Below, in pieces: positions 41,724-50,958 of a DNA stretch of 64,000 bases (position 1 is the first letter of the stretch; every line of letters starts with the position of its first letter). A model generated the notes under the pieces. The model did no database searches and was not told the DNA's origin. It saw only the letters and a program-made list of their open reading frames with translations. Made by a program: the position numbers and the translations under genes. The stretch spans positions 12,761-76,760 of the forward strand of contig CAZRCI010000025.1 of NCBI GenBank assembly GCA_964598535.1. Direction: 5' to 3'. This DNA is from JALHMI01 sp964598535 (GTDB lineage Bacteria > Planctomycetota > Planctomycetia > Pirellulales > PALSA-1355).

Positions 41724-42704
41724 ATGTTGTCCATCGTTATTCCCGTTTGCGACGAACGCGAAAGTCTCGAAGCTCTGCACCAAGAGCTGGTCGAGGTGGG
41801 CAACGCGCAGCGGTATGATCTCGACATCATCTTCATTGATGATGGCTCGACGGATGGCTCGTGGCGCGTCATTGAACGGCTGGCCGCGACCGATACGCGC
41901 GTGCGAGGCATTCGCTTTCGACGGAACTTTGGCAAGGCCGCGGCCCTGTCGGCCGGTTTTCGCGCGGCCCGCGGTGAACTGGTGATGACGCTCGACGCGG
42001 ACTTGCAGGACGACCCTCGCGAGATCCCGCGATTCCTGGCTGCCATCTCCGAGGAACTGGACGTCGTGAGCGGCTGGAAGCAAGTGCGTCATGATCCGTG
42101 GCACAAAGTGTTGCCGTCGCGTGTCTTCAACGCGATGGTCAGTTGGTTGACGGGCGTAATGCTGCACGACCACAACTGCGGCATGAAATGCTACCGACGC
42201 GAGGTGCTACGAGAAGTACGGCTGTACGGTGAATTACACCGCTTTGTCCCGGTGCTCGCCGCGGCGCGCGGCTTCGCAATCGGAGAAATCACGATCCAGC
42301 ATCGGGCGCGCAAATTCGGCCGCTCCAAATATGGCATGCGCCGATTGATGAAGGGCTTTCTGGATCTATTGACGGTGAAATTCCTCACCGGGTTTGGCCA
42401 GCGCCCCCAACACGTGATGGGAACCATCGGTCTCGTTTCCTTTACCCTTGGCTTCCTGGGGCTTGCTTCTCTGGCCGTAAACTGGGTGCTAGGGCACACC
42501 ATCCCCGGCTGGGAAATCACGCCCTTGCACCAGCGCCCCGCGGTCGTCTATTCTCTGGGGGCCCTGCTGCTCGGCGCACAACTCATGTCCATGGGTTTTT
42601 TGGCCGAGTTGATTACTGCCTACCACGTGCGCGACACGGAAACCTACTCGGTTGCCGAGCGCACCTCCGACCACGCCGACCAGCACGCCCCCCACCGCTC
42701 ATGA
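41724..42704 (+). CDS. Family 2 glycosyltransferase (polyprenyl-phosphate type)
   Basis: The 326-residue enzyme starts at ATG 41724 (MLSIVIPVCDE). The GT-A catalytic part has IIFIDDGSTDGSWRV, FRRNFGKAAALSAGF, LVMTLDADLQDDPREIP with the metal-binding DAD, and HDHNCGMKCYRREV. Two C-terminal membrane helices (GLVSFTLGFLGLASLAVN, YSLGALLLGAQLMSMGFL) complete the polyprenyl-phosphate glycosyltransferase (GtrB/Dpm1-like) layout, transferring sugar to a lipid carrier on the cytosolic side. It is coupled to the next gene by ATGA. Confidence 0.9.
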   Translation: MLSIVIPVCDERESLEALHQELVEVGNAQRYDLDIIFIDDGSTDGSWRVIERLAATDTRVRGIRFRRNFGKAAALSAGFRAARGELVMTLDADLQDDPREIPRFLAAISEELDVVSGWKQVRHDPWHKVLPSRVFNAMVSWLTGVMLHDHNCGMKCYRREVLREVRLYGELHRFVPVLAAARGFAIGEITIQHRARKFGRSKYGMRRLMKGFLDLLTVKFLTGFGQRPQHVMGTIGLVSFTLGFLGLASLAVNWVLGHTIPGWEITPLHQRPAVVYSLGALLLGAQLMSMGFLAELITAYHVRDTETYSVAERTSDHADQHAPHRS

Positions 42705-44122
42705 ACGACTTCGCCGAGCAAGCCCGCGCATTGCGCTGGAGCATTTATCTGCTGCTCATTGCGATCTCGACGGGCGCCATGCTCGGACGAATTTTCGCCG
42801 TCACCTCGGTCGACGTCCAGGCGGTTGAGATTCAACTACACCGCGAGGGCAAGAAGGACTGGCAGCGGCAACGCCCGTTTCTGAGCGCCAATGACCGGAG
42901 TCGCTGGGCAACCGTTCGCGCCCTCGTCGAGCATGGCACGTATGCGATCGACGACGTGATTCAGCAGCGTGGCTGGGATACCATCGACATGGTGCAGCAT
43001 CGCGGTCGGGATGGCGATCTGCACCAATATTCGAGCAAGCCTCCGCTGATGGCCACGCTGATGGCCGGCCCCTATTGGGCAATCAACCGGATCACCGGCG
43101 CAACGCTGGGCAGCCATCCCTATGAAATCGGCCGCGGCCTGATCGTGCTTTATAACGTCGTGCCTCTGGTGGCGTACTTTTTGATATTGGCGCTGCTGGC
43201 CGAGCGGTTGGGAACAACCGATTGGGGCCGGATCTTCATGCTCGCCGCAGCCTGCTTCGGGACGTTTCTCACGACGTTCGTCATCTCGATCAACAACCAC
43301 CTGCCCGCGGCCGTGTGCGCCGCCGTCGTTCTCTGGACATTCGTGCGTATCTGGTACGACGGCGAGCGGCGGACGCGTTACTTCGCGCTGGCCGGCTTTT
43401 GCGCCGCATTTGCCGTGACCAACGAGCTTCCGGCATTGTCGCTGCTCGCGCTTACCGGCGCCATGCTGTTTTGGCGAGCGCCGCGCGAGACGGTCCTCGG
43501 TTTCCTGCCGCCCGTGGTCTTGGTCGCCGGGGCAATGCTAGGCACGAACTACATCGCGCATGCCAGCTTGCGTCCCCCGTACATGCACCGCAGCGCGACC
43601 GATCCCGAAGACAATTGGTACGACTATTCCTACACGCTTCGCGGAACCGTACGCGACAGCTACTGGCGAAATCCTCAAGGCATCGATCGCGGCGAACCGA
43701 GCCCCGGAACGTATCTGCTACACGCCACGATCGGCCACCACGGCATCTTTTCCTTGACGCCGATCTGGTGCTTAAGCATGTGGGGAATCTGGCTCTTGTG
43801 GCGGCGCGACGTTGCCGCGCTCGCCGGCTTCATCGGCTTGCTCTCGGCCGCCTGCCTGGCATTTTATTTGGCCCGGCCGGAAATCGACCGTAACTATGGC
43901 GGCATGACCAGCGGTTTTCGCTGGATGTTCTGGTTTGCGCCGTTGTGGCTGGTAGCGCTGCTGCCAGCGGTCGAGCGGCTGGGGTGCTGTCGCGGGGGAA
44001 GGATCTTTGCTTCGACATTACTCGCCTTAAGCGTTATGTCGGCCGCTTATCCGACGTGGAATCCTTGGACGCACCCCTGGCTGTGGAACTTCCTTTATTC
44101 ACTGGGGGCAATCGCGCGATAA
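42701..44122 (+). CDS. Membrane protein, probable GT-C glycosyltransferase
   Basis: A 473-residue integral membrane protein with about ten helices (YLLLIAISTGAMLGRIFAV, LIVLYNVVPLVAYFLILALL, IFMLAAACFGTFLTTFVISI, FALAGFCAAFAVTNELPAL, FLPPVVLVAGAMLGTNYIA). The first loop after helix 1 has acidic residues that could serve in GT-C catalysis (TSVDVQAVEIQL, QYSSKPPLMATLMAGP). Lipid-linked sugar transferase (ArnT/PMT-like) is the best fit, since it follows a GtrB-like gene by ATGA and the flippase gene. Tail-to-tail overlap of 24 bases with the pseudouridine synthase gene. Confidence 0.7.
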   Translation: MNDFAEQARALRWSIYLLLIAISTGAMLGRIFAVTSVDVQAVEIQLHREGKKDWQRQRPFLSANDRSRWATVRALVEHGTYAIDDVIQQRGWDTIDMVQHRGRDGDLHQYSSKPPLMATLMAGPYWAINRITGATLGSHPYEIGRGLIVLYNVVPLVAYFLILALLAERLGTTDWGRIFMLAAACFGTFLTTFVISINNHLPAAVCAAVVLWTFVRIWYDGERRTRYFALAGFCAAFAVTNELPALSLLALTGAMLFWRAPRETVLGFLPPVVLVAGAMLGTNYIAHASLRPPYMHRSATDPEDNWYDYSYTLRGTVRDSYWRNPQGIDRGEPSPGTYLLHATIGHHGIFSLTPIWCLSMWGIWLLWRRDVAALAGFIGLLSAACLAFYLARPEIDRNYGGMTSGFRWMFWFAPLWLVALLPAVERLGCCRGGRIFASTLLALSVMSAAYPTWNPWTHPWLWNFLYSLGAIAR

Positions 44123-44848
44123 CCGCTCTGCCGTCTCGCGCGGCGTGAGCACCAGATCGGACCAGGCGTCCGCCAACGGAGCCTCGACCGCCATCTGCTG
44201 TTTCGATGTCGGATGATAAAACGTCAACGAACGGGCATGCAGCGCAATTCTGCGCAGCCGTTCGTTTTCCTCGCGCGGGCCAAAGGCCAGCCGCGCTCCA
44301 TAGGCTTCGTCCCCTAGCAGGGGATGGCCTCGCGACGAAAACTGCACGCGAATCTGGTGCGTGCGTCCCGTTTCCAGCTCCACCTCCAGCCATGATCCGG
44401 CCTGATGAAAGCCTACCGTGCGGTAGTGCAAAATGGCTTCCACTCCCTCGGGATGCGTGGCCGGCACAACTTCGGTCTTTGGCTGGCCGTGGAACTTATG
44501 CAAATAGTCGATCCACGTGCCCGATTGCGGCGCGACGACACGCTCGACGCACGCCCAGTAGATTTTGCGCACCCGGCGGCGTTCGAATTGCTTGGACAAA
44601 TGTCGGGCGGCTCGCCGTGTCTTGGCGAACACGATAGCGCCGGTAACAGGCCGATCGAGCCGATGCGGAATCCCGAGATACACGTCTTCTGACAGGCAGT
44701 TCGCGGCATTGCCAAGATAGACGCGAATTCGCGATTCCAAACTTTCGAAAGCGCGCGGCGCCTGTGTGGTGACCCCCGATGGCTTATTTACCACCAGGAT
44801 CGCCTCGTCTTCGAAAAGGATGCCGAAGCCGCTCGGAATTGCTGCCAT
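44099..44848 (-). CDS. RluA-family pseudouridine synthase
   Basis: The 249-residue enzyme converts uridine to pseudouridine in rRNA or tRNA. The family pattern is clear: ILFEDEAILVVNKPSGV, PHRLDRPVTGAIVFAKT with the catalytic Asp in HRLDR, and ELETGRTHQIRVQF, SRGHPLLGDEAYGAR. There is no N-terminal S4 domain, as in the short RluA/RluC-like subfamily. It starts at ATG 44848, with a hairpin terminator filling the bases just before it. The precise uridine target cannot be told. Confidence 0.93.
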   Translation of the reverse strand: MAAIPSGFGILFEDEAILVVNKPSGVTTQAPRAFESLESRIRVYLGNAANCLSEDVYLGIPHRLDRPVTGAIVFAKTRRAARHLSKQFERRRVRKIYWACVERVVAPQSGTWIDYLHKFHGQPKTEVVPATHPEGVEAILHYRTVGFHQAGSWLEVELETGRTHQIRVQFSSRGHPLLGDEAYGARLAFGPREENERLRRIALHARSLTFYHPTSKQQMAVEAPLADAWSDLVLTPRETAERLSRDCPQ

Positions 44849-44891
44849 AAAATAACGGAAGGCCGCAGGAATCGCGTCCTCCGGCCTTCCG
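44846..44891 (-). terminator. Terminator hairpin abutting the next start codon
   Basis: CGGAAGGCCG (44856-44865) pairs with CGGCCTTCCG (44882-44891), extended by AGGA/TCCT around a 6-base loop, and is followed on the minus strand by TTATTTTATG, where ATG is the pseudouridine synthase start. It lies 27 bases after the Gfo/Idh/MocA stop. Confidence 0.65.
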
Positions 44892-44917
44892 CCTGAATTA
44901 AACCACCAAGGGGATAC

Positions 44918-46378
44918 TTACACGGCGCCGGCAGCCGGCACGACAAACGGCGCCCGATACTCTCGGGTCAGCATGACGTCTGCCTGCGAGTTGTCCACGA
45001 ACTTCTCAGCCCCCGGATCGAACGCCAGTTTCGGGCCGTAAGTCAACTTGACCTGCTCCAGGTCGAGCTTGTTGTGCGCCAGATGTTCTTTGAATCGCTC
45101 GTAGCTATCAATTTCGTTCTCCGACGACTCGACGCCTTGCAGACGCTCAGCAACTTCGGGAATCGAGAGTTGCTCACCGAGGCGGTACGAGATGTTACCC
45201 AAGTGACAAAGCGCACTCGAGAGATGCCCTTCTTCGATATCGCCGTTCAAGTCTTTGTAGTTGCGGCTGCGGACGGCTTTGATGAAGTTCTCGTAGTGGT
45301 TTGCCCCGCCTTTGAACTCCTGGACCTTGTTGCCGTCCTTGTCGAACGCGGCCCCTTCCGAGTAGCTGGTCATCACCAGGTAACCGTCTTCCCCCTCGAC
45401 GATCAGTCCGACGTTGGCCCCCTTCAAAGGTTCAGTAACCAGCCCGCGAACCTCGAACACCAGCGTCTGATCGCCGTAGCCGTGCAGGATCATTTGCGTA
45501 TTGGCCGTGTCGCCGGCATCCTCGTAGCCAACCCGGCCCCCGTAGCTCAGGACCCAGTCACTCAATCGATCAACGCCCAATGCCCAACGGGCGAGATCCA
45601 TCTGGTGGATGCCCTGATTGCCGAGGTCACCATTGCCGTAGGGCCATTGCCAGTGCCAGTCGTAATGAAATCTTGGGCGCGTGAGCGGAGCCATAGGCGC
45701 CGGGCCCAGCCAAAGATCGTAGTTCACGCCGCTGGGAATCGGGTACTCGCCCTTGGGCCCAATCGTCGGCCGACGCTTGTAGCACAAGCCGCGCGACACG
45801 CTTACCTTGCCGAGCTTGCCGTCATGGACGTACTGAATCGCTTCGCGCATTCCCGGATTCGAGCGACACTGTGTACCCGTCTGGCAGATGCGGTTGTACT
45901 TCCGAGCGGCCTCGACGCAACGGCGGCCTTCGCTGACGTTGTGGCTTACCGGCTTTTCAACATAGACGTCTTTGCCGGCCTGCATCGCCCAGATCGCGAC
46001 CAGCGAATGCCAATGGTTGGGAGTCGCCGTGCTGACGATATTGACCGCCGGATCGTCGAAAGCTTCGCGCATGTCGACGATCACCTTGGGCTCGCGGCCC
46101 TGCTTGTCCGCCACCATTTTCGCGCGGCGTTTGCCCGTGTTTTCGTCGATGTCCACGACGTACAGCACTTCCGTGTCCGGGCGGCTGGTGAATGCGTTCA
46201 GATGATCCCCACCCCTGCCACCACAACCGACGACCGCCACGCCAAGCTTCTCGCTGGGGCTGCTCGAAGGCTTTTCATCCACCGCCGCCAGGGCGTGGGC
46301 GGCCGGCGCGGCCGCAACAGCCGCTGCCGCGGCGAACATCGAATCTTCCAGGAACTGGCGCCTGCTACGCTTGGACAT
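44918..46378 (-). CDS. Tat-exported Gfo/Idh/MocA-family oxidoreductase
   Basis: The 486-residue protein begins with a twin-arginine signal (SKRSRRQFLEDS, then an Ala-rich helix). The NAD-binding Rossmann fold has KLGVAVVGCGGRGGDHLNAF, and the family EKP motif is KDVYVEKPVSHN near residue 135, with YDWHWQWPYGNGDLGNQGIH in the substrate domain. Such exported oxidoreductases are very numerous in planctomycetes and are linked to sugar or polysaccharide breakdown, but the substrate is unknown. It is followed by a terminator. Confidence 0.92.
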   Translation of the reverse strand: MSKRSRRQFLEDSMFAAAAAVAAAPAAHALAAVDEKPSSSPSEKLGVAVVGCGGRGGDHLNAFTSRPDTEVLYVVDIDENTGKRRAKMVADKQGREPKVIVDMREAFDDPAVNIVSTATPNHWHSLVAIWAMQAGKDVYVEKPVSHNVSEGRRCVEAARKYNRICQTGTQCRSNPGMREAIQYVHDGKLGKVSVSRGLCYKRRPTIGPKGEYPIPSGVNYDLWLGPAPMAPLTRPRFHYDWHWQWPYGNGDLGNQGIHQMDLARWALGVDRLSDWVLSYGGRVGYEDAGDTANTQMILHGYGDQTLVFEVRGLVTEPLKGANVGLIVEGEDGYLVMTSYSEGAAFDKDGNKVQEFKGGANHYENFIKAVRSRNYKDLNGDIEEGHLSSALCHLGNISYRLGEQLSIPEVAERLQGVESSENEIDSYERFKEHLAHNKLDLEQVKLTYGPKLAFDPGAEKFVDNSQADVMLTREYRAPFVVPAAGAV

Positions 46379-46542
46379 CGAAGGGGCTCCTCGGGGGAAG
46401 GCGGTGGGTGGGAAAGATCAGTTGGTGGACGCGCGGGCCGGAGGGCCGCCGCTAATCCTAGAATGCTGATCCTAGAATAACGCAAACCCGAGGGCCTGTC
46501 AGCCCGGAGAGCCTGGGGTTGGAAGCTCGATTTGCGGCAAAA

Positions 46543-47325
46543 TCAATGGTAACGAGCCAGAACTCGATCGACGACGCCCGGCAAGAGCCGGCTGGCCCAG
46601 ACCAGCGACTTACCGCCCAGGCTTACGATAAGCTGGTGCTGCCCGCGCCGGATGGCACGCACGGTACGCCGGGCCACAGCCTCGGAGCACATACCCTGGA
46701 TCTTCGCCCAGGGCTTGCCGCGGGCGTCGATCGCCTGATCGAAGAACTCGGTCTTGGTCCGCGCAGGACTCACCACGAGCACATCGATTCCATCACGCAC
46801 GAGTTCGGCGCGGAGCGATTGACTGAAACCTTCTAAGGCGAATTTGCTCGCACAATACTCCGAGCAACCAGGCACGCCGCGATGCCCAAGCACGCTGCTT
46901 ACATTGACGATGATTGGCTTCGAGCCCTGACGAAGCGCCGGGAGTGCGCGACGCGTCAGCTCGACCGCGGCAAAGAAGTTGACCTCCATCACCTGCCGCA
47001 AACGTTCTGGCGCCGCCTCGGAGAACTTTCCCATCGCTCCAATGCCGGCGTTGTTGACGAGCAGATCGAGCCCGCCAAACTTCTCGACTGCAAGCGCTAC
47101 CGCCGCTTGGCGGCATGCAGGGTCTGCGACATCCCCAGTCAAAGGCACAATCGCGCCCGGTGCGTCATGGACCTGCGCGGCAAGGTCCAGCAATCGCCGC
47201 TCGCGGCGTGCAACCACCACCAAGCGTGCCCCCCGGCGTGCCAACTCGATGGCCAACGCATAGCCGATGCCGCTCGATGCCCCGGTCAGAATACCACGGA
47301 GTCCGTCAATTCGCCGTCGTGCCAT
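46543..47325 (-). CDS. Short-chain dehydrogenase/reductase
   Basis: A 260-residue classical SDR (start ATG 47325). The cofactor loop is LTGASSGIGYAL near residue 13, with R residues in VVARRERRL suggesting NADP(H), LLVNNAGIGAMG near 85, catalytic Ser in VNVSSVLGH, and YCASKFALEGF with Tyr and Lys near 155. A C-terminal segment (SLGGKSLVWASRLLPGVVDRVL) is hydrophobic and may associate with the membrane, as in several lipid-related SDRs. It is separated from the HflX gene by about 45 bases. Substrate unknown. Confidence 0.9.
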   Translation of the reverse strand: MARRRIDGLRGILTGASSGIGYALAIELARRGARLVVVARRERRLLDLAAQVHDAPGAIVPLTGDVADPACRQAAVALAVEKFGGLDLLVNNAGIGAMGKFSEAAPERLRQVMEVNFFAAVELTRRALPALRQGSKPIIVNVSSVLGHRGVPGCSEYCASKFALEGFSQSLRAELVRDGIDVLVVSPARTKTEFFDQAIDARGKPWAKIQGMCSEAVARRTVRAIRRGQHQLIVSLGGKSLVWASRLLPGVVDRVLARYH

Positions 47326-47369
47326 GACCGTCAATATAGCGGTCCCGTACGATAGACAAACCGCAGATT

Positions 47370-48743
47370 TTATTTCTGCACACCGGCGCCATTGGAAAGA
47401 TGCGGCGCACGAGCCTCGGCCTGCTCATGAAAGACCGCCGCCGAACCGCTACCGTTGCTGTTGGGGGCACCGTGGGGCCGAATCTGGGCATCAACACCGC
47501 GAAAGTGCCCCATCGCTCGCTGCGGAACTCGGCAGTGCACGATCACCCGGCTGTCGGTATAGCGTTTGGAAAGCACTTCGCCATGACTTGCCAACATCGC
47601 CAACAGACGGCCGTTCTCGACACCGGTCTCGACATCCAGATCCAAAAAGTTGTGGCTCAAGGCTTGGCTTACCGTATGAGAGAGCCGCTCGACACCTTCC
47701 CCCGTATAAGCGCTGATCGCCACGGCGTGCGGATAACGATTGCGAATGGCCGCGAGCTGGCCACGGTCGGTCTGGTCAACCTTATTGAGAACCAACAGAG
47801 CGTCTTTCTCATTGATTCCGAGTTCTTCGAGCACCTGATACACGACGGCAATCTGTTCGAGCGCCGCCGGATTGCTCGCATCGGCGACGTGCAGCAGCAG
47901 ATCCGCCTGCCGAGCTTCCTCGAGCGTGGCCTTGAAGCTCGCAATCAAATGGTGCGGCAAATCGCGAATGAACCCTACGGTATCGCTCAATAACACGGGC
48001 CCCCAGCCCGGTAGTTGCCAACGTCTGGTACGCGTGTCCAGCGTGGCAAAGAGCCGGTTCTCTGCCAACACGTCCGCCCCGGTTAGCCGATTCAACAGCG
48101 TACTCTTGCCAGCGTTGGTATAGCCCACAAGAGAGACCGTCATGCGCTCGCTACGCGCGGCAACTTCGCGCTCTTTGCGCTGCTCGATGGCCCGCAACTC
48201 GGCCCGCAACTCGCTAATGCGTTTTTCCACGAGCCGGCGGTCGACTTCCAATTGCTTTTCACCGGGACCGCGCATGCCGATGCCCATCTTGAGCCGCGAC
48301 AAGTGAGTCCACATCCGCTTGAGCCGGGGAAGTGAATACTGAAGTTGCGCAAGCTCGACCGCCAAGCGGGCCTGATAGGTTTGAGCTCGGCTAGCAAAAA
48401 TATCCAGAATCAATTCGCTACGGTCGAGCACCTTGACACCGGTGGCTTCCTCCAAGTTGCGCGTCTGAGCCGGCGAAAGGTCGTTATCGAAAATTACCAC
48501 GTCCGCGTCGGTTGCGGCGACCAACTCCTTCAATTCGGCAACCTTGCCTTTGCCCAGGTATGTGGTGATATCGGGAGTCTGCCGGCGTTGGGTCAAATGG
48601 CCCACGACATGCGAGCCGGCCGAAGTTGCCAATCCATCGAGCTCCTCCAGCGGGGCATCGTGGACCGGCTGATCACCGAGCAGTACGCCCACCAGAATGG
48701 CCGCCTCGCTCGCAACGCTCTCGATTCGATTTTTTTCTGTCAC
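47370..48743 (-). CDS. hflX: Ribosome-associated GTPase HflX
   Basis: The 457-residue protein has the N-terminal HflX domain (TTYLGKGKVAELKELVAA, VIFDNDLSPAQTRNLEEA, VLDRSELILDIFASRAQT), a coiled linker with the family hallmark GIGMRGPGEKQLEVDRRL, and a GTPase core: SLVGYTNAGKSTLLNRLTG (G1), LLSDTVGFIRDLP (G3) and VLNKVDQTD (G4). It splits stalled or stress-arrested 70S ribosomes. The C-terminal extension after the GTPase is longer than in E. coli and ends in a disordered region. It lies near a second ribosomal GTPase, RsgA. Confidence 0.96.
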   Translation of the reverse strand: MTEKNRIESVASEAAILVGVLLGDQPVHDAPLEELDGLATSAGSHVVGHLTQRRQTPDITTYLGKGKVAELKELVAATDADVVIFDNDLSPAQTRNLEEATGVKVLDRSELILDIFASRAQTYQARLAVELAQLQYSLPRLKRMWTHLSRLKMGIGMRGPGEKQLEVDRRLVEKRISELRAELRAIEQRKEREVAARSERMTVSLVGYTNAGKSTLLNRLTGADVLAENRLFATLDTRTRRWQLPGWGPVLLSDTVGFIRDLPHHLIASFKATLEEARQADLLLHVADASNPAALEQIAVVYQVLEELGINEKDALLVLNKVDQTDRGQLAAIRNRYPHAVAISAYTGEGVERLSHTVSQALSHNFLDLDVETGVENGRLLAMLASHGEVLSKRYTDSRVIVHCRVPQRAMGHFRGVDAQIRPHGAPNSNGSGSAAVFHEQAEARAPHLSNGAGVQK

Positions 48744-49000
48744 AGGCAGTTTGCTTCCACAAGGTTGAATTTACCCATGATGGCCATCCCATCCATGAGA
48801 TCGTTGAATTAGGTCAACCGTGAGCCAAGAAGTATTCATGACTCACAGACGATGACCGTCACATCTTTCCCTATCTTATTCTACTCATGGCATCCATGTT
48901 TGTTCGCCTTTTTGGAGCGATTTAGCGATTCGCGTCTCTCTTCGAGGAGAAACGGCCCTTCGGGTGGCAAACGGTTGGACACGCACCGCGAGGCACAGGT

Positions 49001-50143
49001 TCAGGCGCGGGGCGACGAGCCCTCCTCGCCAGCAAAGAGTTGGCAGTAGCTATCATAACGCCGCAAGTCGAGCCAGCCGTCGGCCACGGCATTCTTGACC
49101 GCACAGCTCGCCTCGTGCGTATGCGTACAGTTTGGATACCGGCAATGGTTGATATAAGGCCGAAGATCACGGAAGAACGCGGCCACCTCGGCGGGAACAA
49201 CATCCCATAACTGGAACTGTCGAATTCCCGGAGTATCGAAGACATAGCCTCCGCTGGCTAAGGGCAGCATTCGGGCGGTGGTGGTCGTGTGACGTCCTTT
49301 TTGATTGTCTGCGCTGATCGCCGCGGTGCGTAACGCGAGTTGCGGATCGACCGCGTTCAAGAGCGAAGACTTCCCGACACCGCTTTGCCCGGCGACAACA
49401 CTGGCGCCGTCAGCCAACTCGGCCCGCAACCGCTCGATGCCGAACCCCGTCGCGGCCGAAAGCAGCAGCACCCGATAGCCCATCTGGCAATAGGTTCCCA
49501 CAAGCGGCATCAAGGATGCCGGATCGACCAGATCGATCTTGTTGATACAGATCAGCGGACGCAGCCCTTCCTTGTGAGCGCTGATCAAAAAGCGATCGAT
49601 CAGATTCGGTTTGAGATAGGGTTCCGCAGCGCTGGCCACAATCAAAAGCTGATCGGCATTCGTAACCAGGATATGCTGTCGTCCTCGCACCGTACGGCAG
49701 AGCACCGATTTGCGAGGCTCGACTCGCTCGATGATTCCCTCGTCGGCGCCGACCGGCCGAAACATCACAAAATCGCCGGCCGCTACGACATGGCGTTCAT
49801 CGGTGGACATGGTCTTAAGCAAGCGCCGCGTAGCGCATTGCCGAATCACGCCGGCAGAATCCTGCACGGTGCTCAGCAAACCTTGAACGGCGAGCACGAG
49901 CCCGAGTTGTACCAACTCGGGATCAACGTCGAGCTGCAACGCGCCATCCACATCGGTGGCTTCGACGAGCACCGTGCGGCGGCGAGTAAGCTCGCTCTTA
50001 CCGATACGTTCGGCCTTTTCGATCTTGTCGTCGGCCGTAGGATCCGCCGCCTGAAATTGGCGAGTCCATTGGTCAGATCGCGCTCGCTCGGCACGATTCT
50101 TACGAAACTGTGCGCGGATCTTGTGCTTCTTCTTAGCCGCCAT
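49001..50143 (-). CDS. rsgA: Ribosome small subunit-dependent GTPase RsgA
   Basis: I use ATG 50143 (MAAKKKHKIRAQFRKN), with another ATG at 50167. The basic N terminus is followed by an OB domain (HVVAAGDFVMFRPVG, EPRKSVLCRT), a circularly permuted GTPase with CINKIDLVDP (G4 before G1), VVAGQSGVGKSSLLNAV (G1), GRHTTTTARM (G2) and FDTPGIRQFQLW (G3), and a C-terminal zinc site (CRYPNCTHTHEASCAVK). It matures the 30S subunit. Length and motifs are complete. Confidence 0.96.
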   Translation of the reverse strand: MAAKKKHKIRAQFRKNRAERARSDQWTRQFQAADPTADDKIEKAERIGKSELTRRRTVLVEATDVDGALQLDVDPELVQLGLVLAVQGLLSTVQDSAGVIRQCATRRLLKTMSTDERHVVAAGDFVMFRPVGADEGIIERVEPRKSVLCRTVRGRQHILVTNADQLLIVASAAEPYLKPNLIDRFLISAHKEGLRPLICINKIDLVDPASLMPLVGTYCQMGYRVLLLSAATGFGIERLRAELADGASVVAGQSGVGKSSLLNAVDPQLALRTAAISADNQKGRHTTTTARMLPLASGGYVFDTPGIRQFQLWDVVPAEVAAFFRDLRPYINHCRYPNCTHTHEASCAVKNAVADGWLDLRRYDSYCQLFAGEEGSSPRA

Positions 50144-50246
50144 GCAGCACAATCGCTCGTCGAGCACAAAAAAGAGAAGGTTGCTTCACACGGTACTCCC
50201 CGAAACTCCCCATCCCCTGCTCTCTGTACCTAAACCCGCTCCGGAT

Positions 50247-50735
50247 TTAAACAGGACGATTGGGGTCTTTGATCTGGCCTTCGCCATCGTCGAGAATGTC
50301 GTATCGTCCGCCGCCCAGCCGCTTGGAATCCTTGGGCGTGTCAGACGATTTTCCGGTGCGAAACGCAAGCCCGGCCCGTTCCAACAGCGACTGCTTCATG
50401 ACATTCTGCGTATCGTCATCCAGTGGCGGTGGCCCCGTCGCTCCATTGTCGAACGGAGAATACTGCACCTCGTAGCGGTGCTTCGCGATGGCAACCTCAT
50501 CGCCGGGATCGAGTCGCTTTTCAGAAACCCGCACCCCATTGACTTTGATACCGTTGCGACTTTGCTGATCCTTGACGTACCAGTATCCGCCATTGAGGTA
50601 GAGCTGGCAGTGATGTGCGGATACATTGGAAAATCGCAACACGATATCGCAACTTTCACGGCGCCCTACAAGCAGGTTTTGCTTGAATAGGGGGATAGGA
50701 TCGCCTCCTCCGACGGGAATCAATTCGCCGTACAT
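50247..50735 (-). CDS. FHA-domain protein
   Basis: The first 100 residues form an FHA domain: LLVGRRESCDIVLRFSNVSA with the GR and S core, HHCQLYLNGGYWYVKDQQS, and RNGIKVNGVRVSEK with the N residue that binds phosphothreonine. The rest is disordered and basic (KQSLLERAGLAFRTGK, DPNRPV). FHA domains bind phosphothreonine and act in Ser/Thr kinase signalling, which planctomycetes have in number. No kinase gene is nearby. It follows the RsgA gene in the same direction. Confidence 0.9.
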   Translation of the reverse strand: MYGELIPVGGGDPIPLFKQNLLVGRRESCDIVLRFSNVSAHHCQLYLNGGYWYVKDQQSRNGIKVNGVRVSEKRLDPGDEVAIAKHRYEVQYSPFDNGATGPPPLDDDTQNVMKQSLLERAGLAFRTGKSSDTPKDSKRLGGGRYDILDDGEGQIKDPNRPV

Positions 50736-50958
50736 GTCCGTCCGTCTTTAGCTTGTGACACCTAGACAACTCGTATAGTCGACCTGCGAACATACGTCGA
50801 CCTGCGAACACTCCCTGCCCGCAAGTCGAAACATTATCTTTGAGTCTACGAAGCGGCCGCGACGAGGTCAACCATTTTCCGGCATTAAACCATAACAATA
50901 TAAGGATTTGTGGCCATCCGAGCGGTTGTGCCGCGAGCCTGTTCACGAGGTTTCTGCA

